NCBI GenBank assembly: GCA_039566865.1
Contig: CM076943.1
Coordinates: forward strand, 33,798,663-33,862,662
Direction: 5' to 3'
Length of the DNA: 64,000 bases
DNA from: Aurelia coerulea
Taxonomy: Eukaryota; Cnidaria; Scyphozoa; Semaeostomeae; Ulmaridae
Shown here: positions 41,786 through 52,959 of the stretch, piece after piece
Numbering within the stretch: the first letter of the stretch is position 1
How the letters are laid out: each line of letters begins with the position of its first letter
Translations under genes and position numbers: made by a program
Notes under the pieces: generated by a model
Told to the model about the DNA's origin: nothing
What the model saw: only the letters and a program-made list of their open reading frames with translations
Databases searched by the model: none

Positions 41786-43181
41786 GGCCAGGTCTAAACC
41801 GCGGACAACGAGGACGACGCAGACACGCGGACCAAACGAGAACAATAGTCCGCGGTTTTCTCGTCCGTGTTTTAGACTTTAACACTGGTAAAATCTAAAA
41901 CGCGGACAAGGATTTTAGAAGACCGCGGACCATTCAAATATAACGAATTTGAACGTTCGTTACCTGTTTTTCTCCTAAGTAAACATTGTCTCTTTGCATC
42001 ATTTCTCTCGTATTGCACCAATACTGTTCTTGAAATCCGTTGCACCCTTCGTAGACTCGTTCGTAGAGATTGCATGCAGGTGGAGGTGGCCGTTTGGAAG
42101 AATGGGCCTAAGTACAGATGGGCGAGGGAGGTGAAACTGGACTTGCTACAAGTCTCTCTCTTTTTTAGTCCGAATTGTCACTCTCTCTCTTTTTTAGTTC
42201 GAATTGTCCGGAAAATGCTAAAAAAGAGAGAGAGACTTGTAGCAAGTCCAAGGTGATACAAGCCGAAGGAATGGAAAAAATATATTTCTTCAATCAGTTC
42301 TCAATCATTTTTCCTTCTTCCATTTGTTACTAGTTTTATTACAAAGACGGAAACACTAATGAAATTCTTTGAAATTTTGCAAAAGACGAAAAACGGAGAT
42401 TTAAGGACCGTTTCTCACGGCGTCAACGGACCAGAGGAAATGTATGAAATTGACATTAAGAAGGCGTAAAGATTACTTGAAGTATCAAGTGAAACAAAGA
42501 GCTTCATTTGGCCTGGTAATTATCGAATTCTGGTCGCAAATGTTTCAACTGGGATCCGCAAATGTTGTTACTGGGATCCGCAAATGTTTCTACAGCCACT
42601 GCTGGGATCAATCATCAATTAGGCAAGGTGATCACAAGAATTTTCAATAACAAATTCGTCATATTTGAATGGTCCGCGGTTTTCTTGTCCGCGTTTTAGA
42701 TTTTTACCAGTGTGAAATTCTAAAACGCGGACAAGAAAACCGCGGACAAGTTTGTGACTTGTCTAAAAATATTGAATGGCTGTGATGATAAAGCTAGTTA
42801 ACCAATCGAAAAAGGAAACATGATTGAGAACTGACTGAAGAAATGTATTTTTTTGATTCCCTCCACTGGCTTCACCTCGCGTACTTAGGCCCATTCTTCC
42901 AAACGGCCACCCCTTCCTGCATGCAATCTCTGCGAAGGATTGCAACAGATTTAAGAACAGTATTTGTGGAATACGAGAGGAATTGCGCAAAGAGACAACG
43001 TTTTCTTCGGAGAAAAACAGAAAATTTAGGTAACGAACGTTCAAATTCATTATACTTGAATGGTCCGCGAAATTGTTGTCCGCGTTTTAGATTTTACCGG
43101 CGTGAAAGTCTAAAACGCGGACGAGAAAACCGCGGACTATTGTTCACGTTTGGTCCGCGTGTCCGCGGTTTAGACCTGGCC
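41786..43181. mobile_element. Long-TIR element nested in the foldback (MULE-like by its 10-bp duplication)
   Basis: Ends GGCCAGGTCTAAACCGCGGAC and its reverse complement. The TIRs run about 330 bp. GTTTTAGAGC is duplicated at 41776-41785 and 43182-43191. CCGCGG-containing words (GTCCGCGG, CCGCGGAC) recur throughout, giving an iterated internal inverted structure, also at 42670-42750. No coding. Confidence 0.82.
42139..42251. repeat. 113-bp hairpin element inside the MULE-like element
   Basis: GGACTTGCTACAAGTCTCTC at the left is mirrored by GAGAGACTTGTAGCAAGTCC at the right, each followed inward by a CT-rich stretch and TTTTTTAG. Probably a short MITE. Confidence 0.75.
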
Positions 43182-43644
43182 GTTTTAGAGCTAGAAGCGA
43201 GTTCCTTAAAATTTTAGTTTTTGAAAAACACTAAAAACGATCAAAAAACATCGATCAATTTTTCCAAAGAATCAACATGAATGGACAAAGAGAGAACTTG
43301 TTCGTGGTAATTTGAGATTTAGAAATCAACCAATTGTAATCTGCTGTACGAAAGTTCGTACTAAGCCCCCAAATCCCCCTGAAAAAGTTTTCTCTTTGTT
43401 CATTCATGCTGAATGTTTTAAAATTTGATCAACGTTTTTTGATCGTTTTCAATGTTTTGGAAAACGAGCATTTTAAGAAACTCGCTTCTAGCTCTAAAAA
43501 TTGAAAAAGGAAAAATTGCAAAAAGTCCTAGAATCTAATTCAGGCTTTCTGCTAACTATTAAGCCATAAATCTTCAAAATCAGTCCAGTGTACCACTTGT
43601 TATGGCCTGCCAAACGTGCATAGTTTATTTTGGCGCACCCGGTA

Positions 43645-44310
43645 CGTGTTGGAAAAGTGAACAGTGCGTACAATATTTTGATCGTAAACCCCCGGATTTC
43701 TAAGATTGTACATTATTGACGCTCCGGAGGGATTTCAGAAAACAAATATTTGGGTGAATGAGCATATACTTTTTGGTATAATTGCCTTCGGATGGAAAGC
43801 CATTAAGAGCAGCAATACAGTCTCAATTTTTGGCAAAAATATAAAAAATTGGGCTGAGAGGGCTACAATCGTAAAATTTGTCAATATTATTGCAGCTGTA
43901 AATTGGTTTAAGTTATTTAGTATATATTAGTTTGTGACTTTTGGCACAAACTACGTTATTATCCAGCTATAAATAAAATGATAATTATTATTATTATAGG
44001 ATTAATACAACATGATCTAATTTTGTTCAAACTTTTCAACGCTATCATTGATTTATTCGATGATCTTCAGGAATTTGTTTAGGCCAAAATGCAAAAAACG
44101 TTGTTATGGAGGTGAACACCAAATTTGAGCTGTTAAAATTGAAGGTTAAGATTGCTGCGATCAAAGCACTAATAACTAGAAACGAAGTACATGTGTTCAA
44201 GTTACCTATCGAGGAACATTTTGAAGTTAACAAGCTATTAATTACAGCTAAATTCATATTGTTGGACCCCACCAAATCTGTATACATTTTTGGGACACCC
44301 AGTATATAAG
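43645..44310. other. Intron or intergenic DNA next to the TUSC2-like exon 2, no gene seen
   Basis: AT-rich, with an (ATT)n stretch near 43985. 44290-44304 (TGGGACACCCAGTATA) resembles a mariner-type end. I searched here for a third TUSC2 exon by eye and found none. Confidence 0.4.
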
Positions 44311-44314
44311 ATAC

Positions 44315-44426
44315 CTGCTCAAGCAAATTTTCTGTTATTCTTCTCATCCATGGTTTACCAGGTGGTGATGCTACTTCTTCATAAAATTCATGGGCAACAT
44401 CCCCGTCATCATCTATGCACATTGAG
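44315..44426 (-). CDS. TUSC2: TUSC2 (FUS1) homologue, exon 2
   Basis: 112 nt on the minus strand between an acceptor (CCTTAG before 44426) and a donor (CAG then GTATCT at 44314). Joined to exon 1 in phase (two bases plus one) it encodes SMCIDDDGDVAHEFYEEV and then WMRRITENLLEQ. Human TUSC2 has SMFYDEDGDLAHEFYEE after TRRG and NLIPQ before its last block, so order, spacing and exon limits agree. TUSC2 is a small mitochondria-associated protein linked to calcium handling and tumour suppression in mammals. The last block (human GIVKLDPPRIHVDF) was not found and should lie in an exon to the left. Confidence 0.78.
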
Positions 44427-44939
44427 CTAAGGAAAACAAAGATCTCATGAACTGTACTTTATGAAATTTGTTTATTCTTTGTAAATGTTATGTATAAAGT
44501 GTGATAAAGGCCAAAATTAAATCATAAAATAAAGCCACATTTTGAACTTGAATCCAATAAAACAAAAAAGTAATCTCATATAGATACTATATTCGAAAAG
44601 ATAAAATGCATTTCAAAATCTCGAGACAATATCAAATGCAGAAAAATATAAAATGAAATCAAAACAAGAAACATAATCTGAAGTGAATTTACAAGACGGA
44701 ATAAAAATGCAAACACGAAATCCAATCCACAATGAAAAGAAAACATGCAAGACAAAAATCGAAATGTCAGATGAAGTCATAATTCTAATTTTTTTATCTT
44801 TTTATATCACTGTCAAAACTAAAACAACAACAAAATACAATATTCTGTGCCATCCATTACAGAAATAGACATGACATCATCTGGTTCTAGATATGAACAG
44901 CACTTAACATATTCTTAATCTTGCATAACATAGTTATCT

Positions 44940-45050
44940 GTTCTCTTTGCAATTATTTTAGTGCCATGTTTACAGGGGAACTTGCAGAGACTCACCAGAA
45001 TGTTGTTACTCCCAACAACATAGAGCCAGAAGCTTTAGAAGCACTTATAC
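44940..45050 (+). pseudogene. BTB-domain fragment of a Kelch-like protein, or an isolated exon
   Basis: Encodes CNYFSAMFTGELAETHQNVV and IEPEALEALI. This matches the BTB motif (S-x-Y-F-x-A-M-F-x-x-x-L-x-E) of KLHL proteins. A possible splice acceptor (ATTTTAG at 44955-44961) precedes the GCC ATG. No other BTB or Kelch coding is near, and it lies inside the intron of a gene on the other strand. Likely an exon remnant or a captured piece. Confidence 0.45.
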
Positions 45051-45384
45051 TAAACAAAATCATTATTAAGCATTTTGTGTACCTTGGCACATCATTCCAT
45101 TTTGACAGGCGCTAGCATGAAATGATGGGGCTTGACCTTCAGAATACCAAATTTGTCTGATGACTGAAACCAGCGGTCTGCCATTTTGTCTTACTACTTT
45201 GCACTGATAAATGTCATCTTCATGGATGCTATGAAACAGCAGCTTCCATTGTCATAGCTCTCGTGAAAATTCTGATAATTATCAAAGAGTTCAACTATTT
45301 CTTACCTCACAGAAACTATTTCTTATCTCACATGAAGCTATTTATCACTGCAAAATAGTAAGACAAAATTGATGTTACTAAAAC

Positions 45385-45480
45385 ACGGAACAAGCGGAAC
45401 AAGCCAGTAACAAGTGGAACAGGCCAATAACAAGCAGAACAAGCAAGGAACAACCCAATGACAAGCAGCACAACCACAGA
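45385..45480. repeat. Minisatellite cluster, copy 1 (inverted relative to the others)
   Basis: Degenerate units of AACAAGCAGAACAAGCCAGT type, the reverse complement of the clusters at 46320-46440 and 46975-47100. Confidence 0.7.
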
Positions 45481-45603
45481 GCAGTCTAGTAAAAAGTAAA
45501 AAATAATAGGAAGACGCCACTAACTATCGGAATAGCAACACAGGAATGACCACAGAACAACTGTAATGACCCAAAATAAAAGGAATAAAGGGAAACATCT
45601 TAC

Positions 45604-45780
45604 CCATAGGCGTAGGAGACAGGGGGCTGGGGGGGGGCTGCAGCCCCCCTAACATCTAAAAGATTTGCAAAAATTTGCCATAATCGGGCAGAAATCTGCC
45701 TCAAGTTCGGCAAAAAATTCTCAAACAATGGATTTTTCGTTGGGCAGCCCCCCCAAATTTTATCTCCCCCTACGCCGATG
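45604..45780. repeat. MITE-like block with GGCGTAGGAG / CTACGCC ends
   Basis: CATAGGCGTAGGAG at the left and CCCCTACGCCGATG at the right are approximate inverted ends; inside, G9/C6 and C7 runs flank an AT-rich core. No certain target duplication. Confidence 0.5.
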
Positions 45781-46319
45781 ACCTCGCCTTCAATGAAAGA
45801 AAGTTTATTAACAAAATTCATCCTTGTGCAACGTCTTAATTCTTTACTGATCTGATAATAAAGTTTTTCGAAAAATATTTCCTATCAAACAAGTAAGTGT
45901 ATTCATTGCTTTCCTCTATGCAAACTGGTAAAATGAAAGTTTTGCAATAACGTGTCATGCTTTAGCTCTACATCTCTTTGCCAAATATTTTTTCGTTTTT
46001 GTTAGTTTGTTGTTCTTTTTCATTACTTGATTCAGGTAGCACCCAACACATCGCAGGAGGCCTTAAAAATGTGAAGTACCCCCACTCTTCTGGAGATCAG
46101 TACGCTAATTTGATGCTTTCAGTGCTTTATTCAGTGCATTACTGGCCTGTTCCCAGATTGCATTCTTTGATTTTGGCGTGGGGAAGCTTATTCTGAAGTA
46201 AATTCTGGCGCATTTGAATGTTTGGGGTACAAGCAAATTGTATAAACAAACTGCTAAAGGTGGTTCTTTTACAGAGATATATGGCGCGGGTGCGGCTGGA
46301 AGCAGTCAAAAGAATGCAG

Positions 46320-47100
46320 ACTGGGCCTGTTCTGCTTGTTACTGGCCAGTTCCTTCCTTTTTACACTTGTTACTCTGGGTTGATCCTTGCTTTTTCTGCT
46401 TGTTACTGGGTTGTTCCCCAGACTGCAGAGTACGGCAAGTGCACACCCGAGATTTTTTTCCTTAAATCTCACTGCACACCTTAGAAAGGGTGTGGCACAC
46501 TGTGATTTGGGTGTGGTTCTTTTGTTTGATGCTTTTATTGGGGTTTTATTGTGCCACACTGATGACTGAAGAGCTTCAGATGAAAACTACGACAGAAATT
46601 TTGGAATTTCTGATAAATTTGTAGACTTACTACAATTGTTGTATTTATCACTTAGCAGTCTCATTCATGGTCACATTTTCATAAATGGCAACTGGGATTC
46701 ATTGTAGTAAGCCTACAAAATTCCGTCGCGTGGAATCAAATTGTTCGCGATTTTAGGCCCAAAACTCATCTGCCCGAATGAAGCATTTGAATTTGAATAT
46801 GATTTTCACATTTATTTTCATCTTTTTTGTTAGACTTGCTTACAAATATAAAATCAGAATTCATATGCACACTTGAACTGCACACTTGAATAAAGTGCAC
46901 ACTTGCACACTCGATATTTTGCTCTTGCACACCCTAGATCTCGTTGGAAACTGCCGTACTCTGCAGTCCGGGTTGTTCCTTGCCTGTTCTGCTTGTTATT
47001 GGGTTGTTCCTTGCTTGCTACGTTTGTTACTGGCCTGTTCCACTTGTTACTGGCCTGTTCCACTTGTTACTGGCTTGTTCTACTTGTTCTGGGTTTTAGT
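46320..47100. repeat. Minisatellite clusters 2 and 3
   Basis: Units near CTGTTCTGCTTGTTACTGG repeat at 46327-46440 and more regularly at 46975-47100 (about 20-bp period, including CCTGTTCCACTTGTTACTGG twice in tandem). Chance frames through these are not genes. Confidence 0.7.
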
Positions 47101-47375
47101 AACATCACCAAAAAAGTAAGCCAGAATTTCCTGAAGCCAAAACAATAACTATTCAAGTTATTGACCCAAAAAAATAATCCTTGCCAAAATTTTAGTACCA
47201 AATAAGTAACCTGAGCATCCCTATTATATCCTGAATATACCCCCCTGGGAGCCTTCATCACTTCATAGAAATGACTTAAAAAGTTTTCAACTGATTTTAG
47301 CGCTTTTTAGGGTAGTAGTCTCTTTATTATAGGGTTTCAGCATGCATATGACTAAACCAGCATAAATCAGCATAC

Positions 47376-47533
47376 CTCCTTCTTTCAAAAATTAATGGTG
47401 AGGCGCATGGAACAATAGAATTCTGATTTCCTTCCTCGTATGTTTTGCATCCAAGTATCCATTTGCCATAGCCTATGACAGCAGAAAAAACTGACCCCAC
47501 GGCAGTTTGTACAGCAGTGAATAATGTCGCCAT
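47376..47533 (-). CDS. TUSC2: TUSC2 (FUS1) homologue, exon 1 with start codon
   Basis: ATG at 47533 (minus), 158 nt, encoding MATLFTAVQTAVGSVFSAVI and ending SPLIFERR plus two bases, followed by a GTATGC donor. The end corresponds to PFVFTRR in human TUSC2, directly before the exon 2 block. The N-terminus is alanine-rich and hydrophobic but does not begin Met-Gly, so the N-myristoylation site known from mammalian TUSC2 is absent here. A (CTG)6 repeat lies about 60 bp upstream of the ATG. This is the only confident host gene in the window. Confidence 0.75.
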
Positions 47534-47592
47534 ATCTCATGCCACATGCCGCATATTCTGATGCTTGCTTGGTCGGTGATACTCAAAATTAC

Positions 47593-47613
47593 TGCTGCTG
47601 CTGCTGCTGCGGC
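47593..47613. repeat. (CTG)n microsatellite upstream of the TUSC2-like gene
   Basis: Six CTG units followed by CGGCTGG, in the 5' flank or 5' UTR. Confidence 0.8.
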
Positions 47614-47899
47614 TGGGCCAAAAACGGCCTAACAACATACACGGCCTTTTAATATGAAACAAGCGAGCCTCTGTACCATCAATGTGTTTTTATTGCTCTC
47701 AATAACTCAATAACTCTTTTCGTATCATCTTGAAGCGCTGGTAATGAAAGATAATGAATTCTTTTAAACTCTTTGCAGATGCAATGGCAACCTGGTTCCT
47801 TCCCAGGGCCAGCTCTATGTCAGTATTCAGCAGTACTAAACAGTACTGATGTACTGACCGACCCTTAGGCGATGAGTCTCTCGCTTCCCTGTGCTCTTT
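47614..47899. other. 5' flank of the TUSC2-like gene
   Basis: No gene. CAGTACTAAACAGTACTGATGTACTG (47831-47856) is a short inverted and direct repeat cluster. The hAT-like element starts at 47908. Confidence 0.4.
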
Positions 47900-48654
47900 G
47901 ACTTGATCACTGATCTAAAAAAAAGACTGGATCGAGCAACCTATTGTTCGCCCCGGACTGATTTTGAAGCCCGCGATTTTTGACCGCCGCCATATTGGTA
48001 GGTCCCAAGGAGCATAAACATTTGTATGGGACCTACTGGATATTAGGAGACATTGCAAAGAGAAGCCTGCTATTTCAGCTTGCTGTGAACAGGAAAGGGG
48101 AAAGAACAACATCAAAACCATATAAGAGGAAAGAAGGATACTAGCAATGATGAGAAACTGGCTCTAGAGAGAGAATTTCTGTCATATTTTAACAGTAAGT
48201 CATAGTTGCTTCAGTGCGACTTAGGCCGGCCTTTGATGATCTTGATGGCAAAATGCTTGCAGCTTTCCTTGATGTTATACTTCTCGAAAGTAATGCATTT
48301 AGTTCAGGTTATCATAGACAAATGTCTTAAATCATACAGTGCTTAACTTGGTACACATATATGAGCTTGGAGGCAAGTTCAGCCAGTTTCTGCTGCAGCC
48401 GTTTTGATATTTGAATCGGGCCTCTCATTTATTACCTTGTGACTGAAATTCATTGAAGATATGTTTATCATCTACTACAACACCACCATGTCCATGATGT
48501 ATCTAGGCTGTATATTCTTGATGAAAACCCGACTGGTGAATTAATGGCTTCCAGGACACTGGGTAAAATCAATGGTAGGCTGAGGTTTATATAGAGAGCA
48601 AAAGTTTCTTGACTTCTCTGTTCACGTAGGTTACTAGCAAATTCACTGCACGTA

Positions 48655-51290
48655 TTTTCTTATAAGAAACGGTAGGCTCAATTTTTCAAGAGTTAAGAAA
48701 CAACCCTACCTGAATTCAAAAAGCTAAGAAAATTTTGTAATTTGCAGTTTTAATTTTCCTTTCACACTCAAAAATGTTTTGACACTGTACAGTTATGGCA
48801 ACTGTTTTGGACATTATTTTAAGTGCAAATTATTATTTACTTGTTTTTGAGATCTTACCAAGTAATTTAGGAACCCTTTGAACAAAACAAAATTGACTGT
48901 ACCTTTCCAGCATTAAAAATATAAGAAGCACGTAAAGAAACTTTTTGTAGCAATATGGCCCAAAAATTTAAGAAACTGCATACCAACCCTGGGCATTAGT
49001 TTCTTATGAAAAAAATATGTGTAATCCAGTCCCACTTTGACTAACATATTTTTTGTAAGAAAATAAGAATTTGGGCCAGTACTGAAAGTTTCTTAAAATT
49101 ATCAGATTTTGAGTACTCAAGAGTTTCTTACAAGTTTCTTTGCCATTTTATTTTTGGAGAACAGACTTCTATAAAAATCTGGTTTTGGACAAAACATCAT
49201 TGAAAATTATCTGATTGTTGACAAAAATAGTCCACAAAAGTCCATGATCCTTGCAGTGGACTGAAGACTTCATACTCGGGAGGGGGGAGGTAACATATAT
49301 GGAGCAATGGGTACATGCTGCCTATAAGGATGGCTTTGAACCTTGAACCCCTAATCAAAACCTATAATCCCTGAATCCCTAAATCTGGGTTTCAAACCCT
49401 AACTGTTCCACTAGAAATAGGTAGCTTTTTGAATTGTGACAAAAAGGTGCAGAGTTTTTATTTTTATAATGGGTCTTTTTTGTTTCAGTTCTGAAACTTG
49501 GTTGGTGGTAATTTTGTCTTTTTAATTGTACGTTTAAAGCGAAATGGAACTTTTTTTGGAAGTTCAATATGCTTTTCCCTGAAAAGTTCTTAAAAATGGG
49601 TTGAAAATCATCCAAAAATCCCCAAACAAGGGTCTTCTCCCTGCGGCATGTCCCCATCATCCCAAGATTTGAGTTACCACTGGGCTTCATACAGTATACC
49701 AAGTTCTTTGTTCCTGGCAGTTTTTCTCTTGAACTGATCATAAATTTTTGGTACAGTATTTGTGTTAATTCCAGTTGTTATTATGCTGTCTTTCTATGGA
49801 TGTGCAGATGCAATCATCAAGGAAGCAATATGTATTATATTCAGTTGTTTATGCTAATCATCAAAACCTATAATACTGTAGGTATTAAAATACAAAGGAA
49901 TAAATTCTTGATTCAAAGAAAGACAAGTTAGTTTAAAACTGTACAAAAATACAAGGCTAAACTTGGCCTTGTACAGGCCAAGTTTTAGCCTTGTAGAGGG
50001 GATTATGACCTTGTTATGACCTTGTACTAGCCTTGGAAGAAAATTACAAGGCTATCAGTAAGATTCCTAGCTGGAACCAGTCTAACACAAGGTTTCCACA
50101 AGGCTTCTACAAGGCTAATTAGCATTTTTCAAGCCATTTACAAGGTTACAGCAAGGCTATTCCAGACTAAAACAAGGTTACAAGGCCATAACTACAAGGC
50201 TTGTACATGGCTATTACATGGCCTTGTATTTTCGTACAGGAATATCAGCAGACACTATGTGTGTTTCCAGATGACTCAACCCTCTCAATTCATTTGCCAT
50301 TATAAATTCTTTTCACAAGAAACTTTGCTTAGCAGTCAGTACTAAAACTTTCTTAAATTCACATGAAAAATAAATTTCTGCCCAATTCCTTGATTTTCCA
50401 GGCCTTTTCGTTTGACGCGTGCGATTGCACACGCACACGTTGGCACACACGCAAATTGAGTCACGAGTGCTTTTCATTGCACGCGCAAAGTGTTATTTTG
50501 CTTAAGTAAAGTGGTACTTTGATGTTCGACACATCCAATCTCAAAGTGTGCGCTTCAATAAACCATGATTACTGACAAATCCTATAACATTTTCGACAAA
50601 GTCCCATGTGGCAATTTCCACAATATGAAATAATTGCGACACTTGATGCTCATAGAACGAAGGTAGTTGCTGTTACTGATACCGATGTTCATGAAGAAAA
50701 TGAACCGAGCAGACAACAGATTTGTCCTTGACATTGATAGTTCAGAAGAATCAGACACTAGACGAGTCTGAGTTTACTGAGGAAGAAACTGCTGAGTATA
50801 GTCCAGTAAAAACAAAAACTTCATTGACACATAAACATATGAACAATGATATTCATTTTATCGGTAGTGTGATTATCTTTATCAGTAAAGGGAGACTTGA
50901 AGACCTATTTTTGTGTCACTTCTTAAATACTGTCTTGAATAACTACGTGTGCGAATCGCACGCGCAAATGAATTTGCCTGTGTGTTTTGCCGCACGCGTG
51001 TAGTTTTATTCCCGAAAAGGACTGATTTTCCCCTACTATTTGGATGCTAAGATGTAGTCTCTACAACTGCTATGGATCTACTTCTTGGCATATGCAAAGA
51101 CAGTTCTTCTGTTACACTTGACACATATTTGCAGTGAATATTGCTCAAAAATAATTGTAGATGATTGACCTCTTGTCAAAGCAAGCTTTAAAATTCTGCT
51201 TTAAAAAGTTTCTTATTGCTTCTCAAATGTAGAACTAGAGTATCCAAATTTTTGGCCATCTCTTATCAACAAGTTTCTTATGAAAGAAAA
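48655..51290. repeat. Interior of the hAT-like element rich in AAGAAAC/GTTTCTT words
   Basis: TAAGAAAC or its complement GTTTCTTA appears near 48661, 48693, 48931, 48969, 48998, 49088, 49125, 50340, 51206 and 51264, the same words as in 12423-12800 and 22430-22510. 48910-49020 aligns with the head of the block in LINE B. No gene. Confidence 0.5.
49937..50238. repeat. 300-bp inverted-end element filled with ACAAGGCT words
   Basis: The left end CTGTACAAAAATACAAGGC is mirrored by GCCTTGTATTTTCGTACAG at the right. Between them ACAAGG or its complement occurs more than a dozen times on both strands. No clear target duplication. Confidence 0.75.
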
Positions 51291-52197
51291 AAATGTATGA
51301 ACAACATGCAAGTAATGTCATTTCAGCAGTTTGATTTTATGTTTAAATTCATAGAATCCATTTGTAAATGGCAATATAGTCAGTTACTATTTCCAAACAA
51401 TTGAAGACCATTCCAACCATTTCAATGGAGTACATCAAAGGAGCATTTGAAATTATCTCCACAAATTATCAGACAAATGCAAAATGCCAACACCATTAAC
51501 TTGGGTTTTGTACATCACTCAATAGTTTAATGATAATTTGCATGCCATCACATGTTTTCCTTGCTTGAAAAACAGAGCAGGAGGCAACCATTTGTCTGCA
51601 AGGAGATAAAACTGGAATCCATGGTTCTATTGGTTCTTGGACTGTCACATTTGCCTGGAAAAGAAATGCAGCTGACATTATTTTGAAATAGATGTATCTA
51701 TCTTTGGTATATACTGTACTGTATCAATGTTTGCAAAATTTTGATGGAATACAATATGACCTGATGGCAGAATAAAGTCCTTAGAACAGGTTCAAACAAA
51801 CTGAATCAGACTGCATCCAAGTATGAAAATTTTTGCTTTGTAATGCTATTATTAAAGTTGAGCAGAGGAGGCAAGGCTTCAATTATCTTTCATCATCAAA
51901 GCAACAGTCTTATGGTCTTCAATCGAAATAAATTTCTCTAATTTAATAGAGTTTTGTTGGGCCACCCACAGTCTGGAGAGAGAGGAAACTTGACAGTCAA
52001 GAGGGCAAAGTTGATATTCATGCAGGCAGGCATTTCATTTTTTTTGTTAGGCCATATATCTCTAGGATACTCACTGATGATGGGGAAAACTTAATTTCCT
52101 CTGTCTGCCCTTTATAAATAGAATAATACCAAGAGTTGCATCAATCTGGAGAAAAATAATGATCCTCACAACCATTATAAATCTAGAAAATATCTTG

Positions 52198-52266
52198 AGA
52201 TCCTTCTACGACCCAGGGAAGTACGACTCGCCTATTTCTACGACCCAGGGAAGTACGACTCGCCTA
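52198..52266. repeat. Two 31-bp tandem repeats
   Basis: CTACGACCCAGGGAAGTACG followed by ACTCGCCTAT, twice in a row. Confidence 0.85.
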
Positions 52267-52959
52267 TCTGCCTGTCTGCCCACCCACACACCGCAGAAAT
52301 ATGTCGCAGCAAGTATCTCTATTTCTACCCTGAAAATAGCTTAATAAATAAAACAATGCGAAGAAATACATAAGAACGTGCAAAATAAAGTGTACAAACC
52401 TCAAAAATCTTTCAAAGTCCCCCAGAATGAACGAAGGTTCCTCTGTTGTTTCTAAGGCTTTACACCGTAATCACTGATCTGAGCTCGGAAGTGGGACCTA
52501 CCAACATGGCGGCCGCGGATTTCTGCTGGCTTCATTATCTGAACAATAGAAGCTCGATCCAGTCTTTTTTTTAGATCAGTGGACTTGATGATGGGCGACA
52601 ACCTCGTTCCCAGGCCCACCATTGTCTTCCTTAGGTCATCGATGTTGGCCCTTACCGGTTGCCGCAAAAGGAGTTATAAAACTGTCTTATTTTAAGCTAG
52701 GTACCTACCAATTTTCCCTTACAGAATCTGTTCTTCCTATATCTGCGTGAGCAGTGCACTTCAGGGATCCCAAGCAGCAATCAAGGGTACAAAAACTTTG
52801 AGTGGGAGGGGGTCCCTGATTTAAGAGGGGAGGGAAGGGAAGGGGGAGAATATCTATCGGAAGCGAGGCTACCATTGAAAACGAGGCTAACTTGTCTAAG
52901 AGCTGCATCCGTATGGCTAGATTTATTACATAGTCGTATTTTCAATAATTCTACAAAAC

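Larger units (their letters stand above)
41634..43642. mobile_element. TA-flanked foldback element with CCGGGTGCGCC ends
   Basis: TA CCGGGTGCGCCAAAATAAAC at the left is mirrored by GTTTATTTTGGCGCACCCGG TA at the right. The inverted arms extend about 150 bp (41634-41785 and 43488-43642), and 43192-43490 folds on itself as well. The TA duplication and TIRs suggest a Tc1/mariner-type non-autonomous element. No transposase. Confidence 0.82.
44427..47375 (-). other. TUSC2-like intron 1, filled with repeats
   Basis: 2.95 kb with GT...AG borders on the minus strand. It contains a BTB-like coding fragment (plus strand), a G/C-rich MITE-like block and three clusters of a CTTGTTACTGGCCTGTTCC-type minisatellite. 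Confidence 0.65.
47908..52581. mobile_element. Non-autonomous hAT-like element, 4.7 kb
   Basis: The 8-bp duplication GACTTGAT lies at 47900-47907 and 52582-52589. The ends begin CACTGATCTAAAAAAAAGAC and its reverse complement, and the inverted similarity reaches about 120 bp inward (GGTAGGTCCCA at 48000, TGGGACCTACC at 52492). 8-bp duplications and CA...TG ends fit hAT. No transposase frame remains; the interior holds several smaller repeats. Confidence 0.87.

Noticed and set aside
43182..43196. GTTTTAGAGCTAGAA resembles the start of the Cas9 guide-RNA scaffold
   Set aside because: Only 15 bases match, the rest differs, and GTTTTAGAGC is the target duplication of a transposon in an animal genome. 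No repeat-spacer array or cas gene is present.
43706..43930. 74-codon plus-strand frame
   Set aside because: No known motif, AT-rich composition, next to mariner-like ends; likely chance.
46214..47150. Frames of 60-88 codons with repeated CSACYW-type words
   Set aside because: They are translations of the minisatellite in several frames.
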